A stretch of 25,675 nt of DNA from JAFGOM01 sp964428385 (lineage in GTDB: Archaea; Halobacteriota; Methanomicrobia; Methanomicrobiales; Methanospirillaceae): assembly GCA_964428385.1 (NCBI GenBank), contig CAYRYR010000032.1, forward strand, positions 1 to 25,675, in the 5' to 3' direction. The number at the start of each line of letters is the position of its first letter. Within the stretch, counting starts at the first letter, position 1. Below the pieces are notes generated by a model. The model ran no database searches. It was not told the origin of the DNA and saw only the letters and a list, made by a program, of their open reading frames with translations. The translations under genes and the position numbers were made by a program. Shown in pieces: positions 25,273-25,675 of this stretch.

Positions 25273-25675
25273 TTATGTACACGAAACAAACCGATCCCAG
25301 TAACAGAGGATATTCCCCTGTCCTTCATCTCTGCAGCACCGGTCTGTCTCTAACCAGTACCCTCCCGGACAGCATAACGGTTCATTTTCTGCTCTCTGTT
25401 TCTCTATCTCGAGGAATACCGTTGTATTCCCATACGATTCGCCCGGTAAAGAATCCAGTTCTACAAACTCTTCAGCAAGAGTGGTAAGCAGTTCCCCTTC
25501 ATAGAAAGGCAGCGGTGCAACCTGAAGCGTCATTATGTTCTCTTCCTCTGATACCGAGAGGTTTGCTACCGTCACCAGGGAGACCGAATCTTTCTCGTCA
25601 TCTGCAAAGAGAATTGCGGCATGTATTGGCCATGATACCGTGGTAAGATGTTCTAACGGCACCGAGTAGGTGGTA
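25273..25675 (-). CDS. Cysteine-containing protein of unknown function, 5' end outside window
   Basis: The frame is open to the window edge, so at least 133 residues of the C-terminal part are present. The true start lies beyond 25675; a GTG at 25662 is internal to the open frame. The last 35 residues hold six cysteines, in CCPGGYW, RCC, LCYW and the final SC, suggesting disulfides and export. The preceding part (SVSLVTVANLSVSEEEN, NTTVFLEIEKQ) is beta-rich. No family recognised. It is on the same strand as the subtilase but 494 bases away. Confidence 0.65.
   Translation of the reverse strand, partial: TTYSVPLEHLTTVSWPIHAAILFADDEKDSVSLVTVANLSVSEEENIMTLQVAPLPFYEGELLTTLAEEFVELDSLPGESYGNTTVFLEIEKQRAENEPLCCPGGYWLETDRCCRDEGQGNILCYWDRFVSCT

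Noticed and set aside
1..25675. CRISPR array, tRNA, rRNA or insertion sequence
   Set aside because: No regularly spaced repeats, cloverleaf-like segments, rRNA signatures or transposase motifs were seen by eye; this is not a substitute for a dedicated search.

Overview
The window looks like a chromosomal segment of a methanogenic archaeon of the Methanomicrobiales, probably Methanospirillum-like. This is inferred from four things: large secreted proteins built from PKD, IPT, PPC, parallel beta-helix and TPR modules; archaeal TATA-like promoters; GGTGA/GGAG ribosome binding sites; and a subtilase with the twin 'GW..VSVP / YWIYS' C-terminal modules I associate with methanogen surface proteins. 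No rRNA, tRNA, CRISPR array or intact insertion sequence was seen.

Region 1 (199-13302, all on the minus strand) holds six consecutive genes for exported proteins. In transcription order they are: a papain-like (C1A) protease with IPT, PPC and PKD modules; a second C1A protease with an N-terminal PKD-like domain; a cysteine-rich protein with a PPC-like core; a degenerate subtilase-fold protein that has lost its catalytic residues; a PAN/Apple-domain protein; and a large subtilase-fold protein with Glu in place of the catalytic His, followed by a beta-helix and six TPRs. Three of the six share a 12-residue Pro/acidic/Trp/Tyr motif, approximately L-x-P-[DE]-E-x-[AP]-W-x-P-x-Y, found seven times. 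The subtilase-fold pair are clear paralogues, one with a near-complete catalytic set and one without. The whole reads as a secreted or surface proteolysis and adhesion cluster.

Region 2 (13303-16645, plus strand) holds a small lipoprotein with five tandem helical repeats, behind a promoter with a striking three-half-site palindrome, then a class I SAM methyltransferase and a metallo-beta-lactamase-fold hydrolase.

Region 3 (16845-18383, minus strand genes) is a small defence-like island: a MntA-type nucleotidyltransferase, a broken HEPN (HepT-like) partner starting at an ATGA overlap, and a RhuM-family protein. An orphan promoter, ribosome binding site and start codon on the plus strand abut the end of the RhuM gene.

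Region 4 (18879-25675) holds a protein of unknown function, a flavin-reductase-like protein, an exported alpha/beta hydrolase interrupted by a 100-N gap, a classical subtilase with a beta-sandwich insertion, and the 3' part of a cysteine-containing protein that runs off the window. The gap is flanked on both sides by the same 38 bases, so it is very probably an unmerged contig overlap and not missing sequence.
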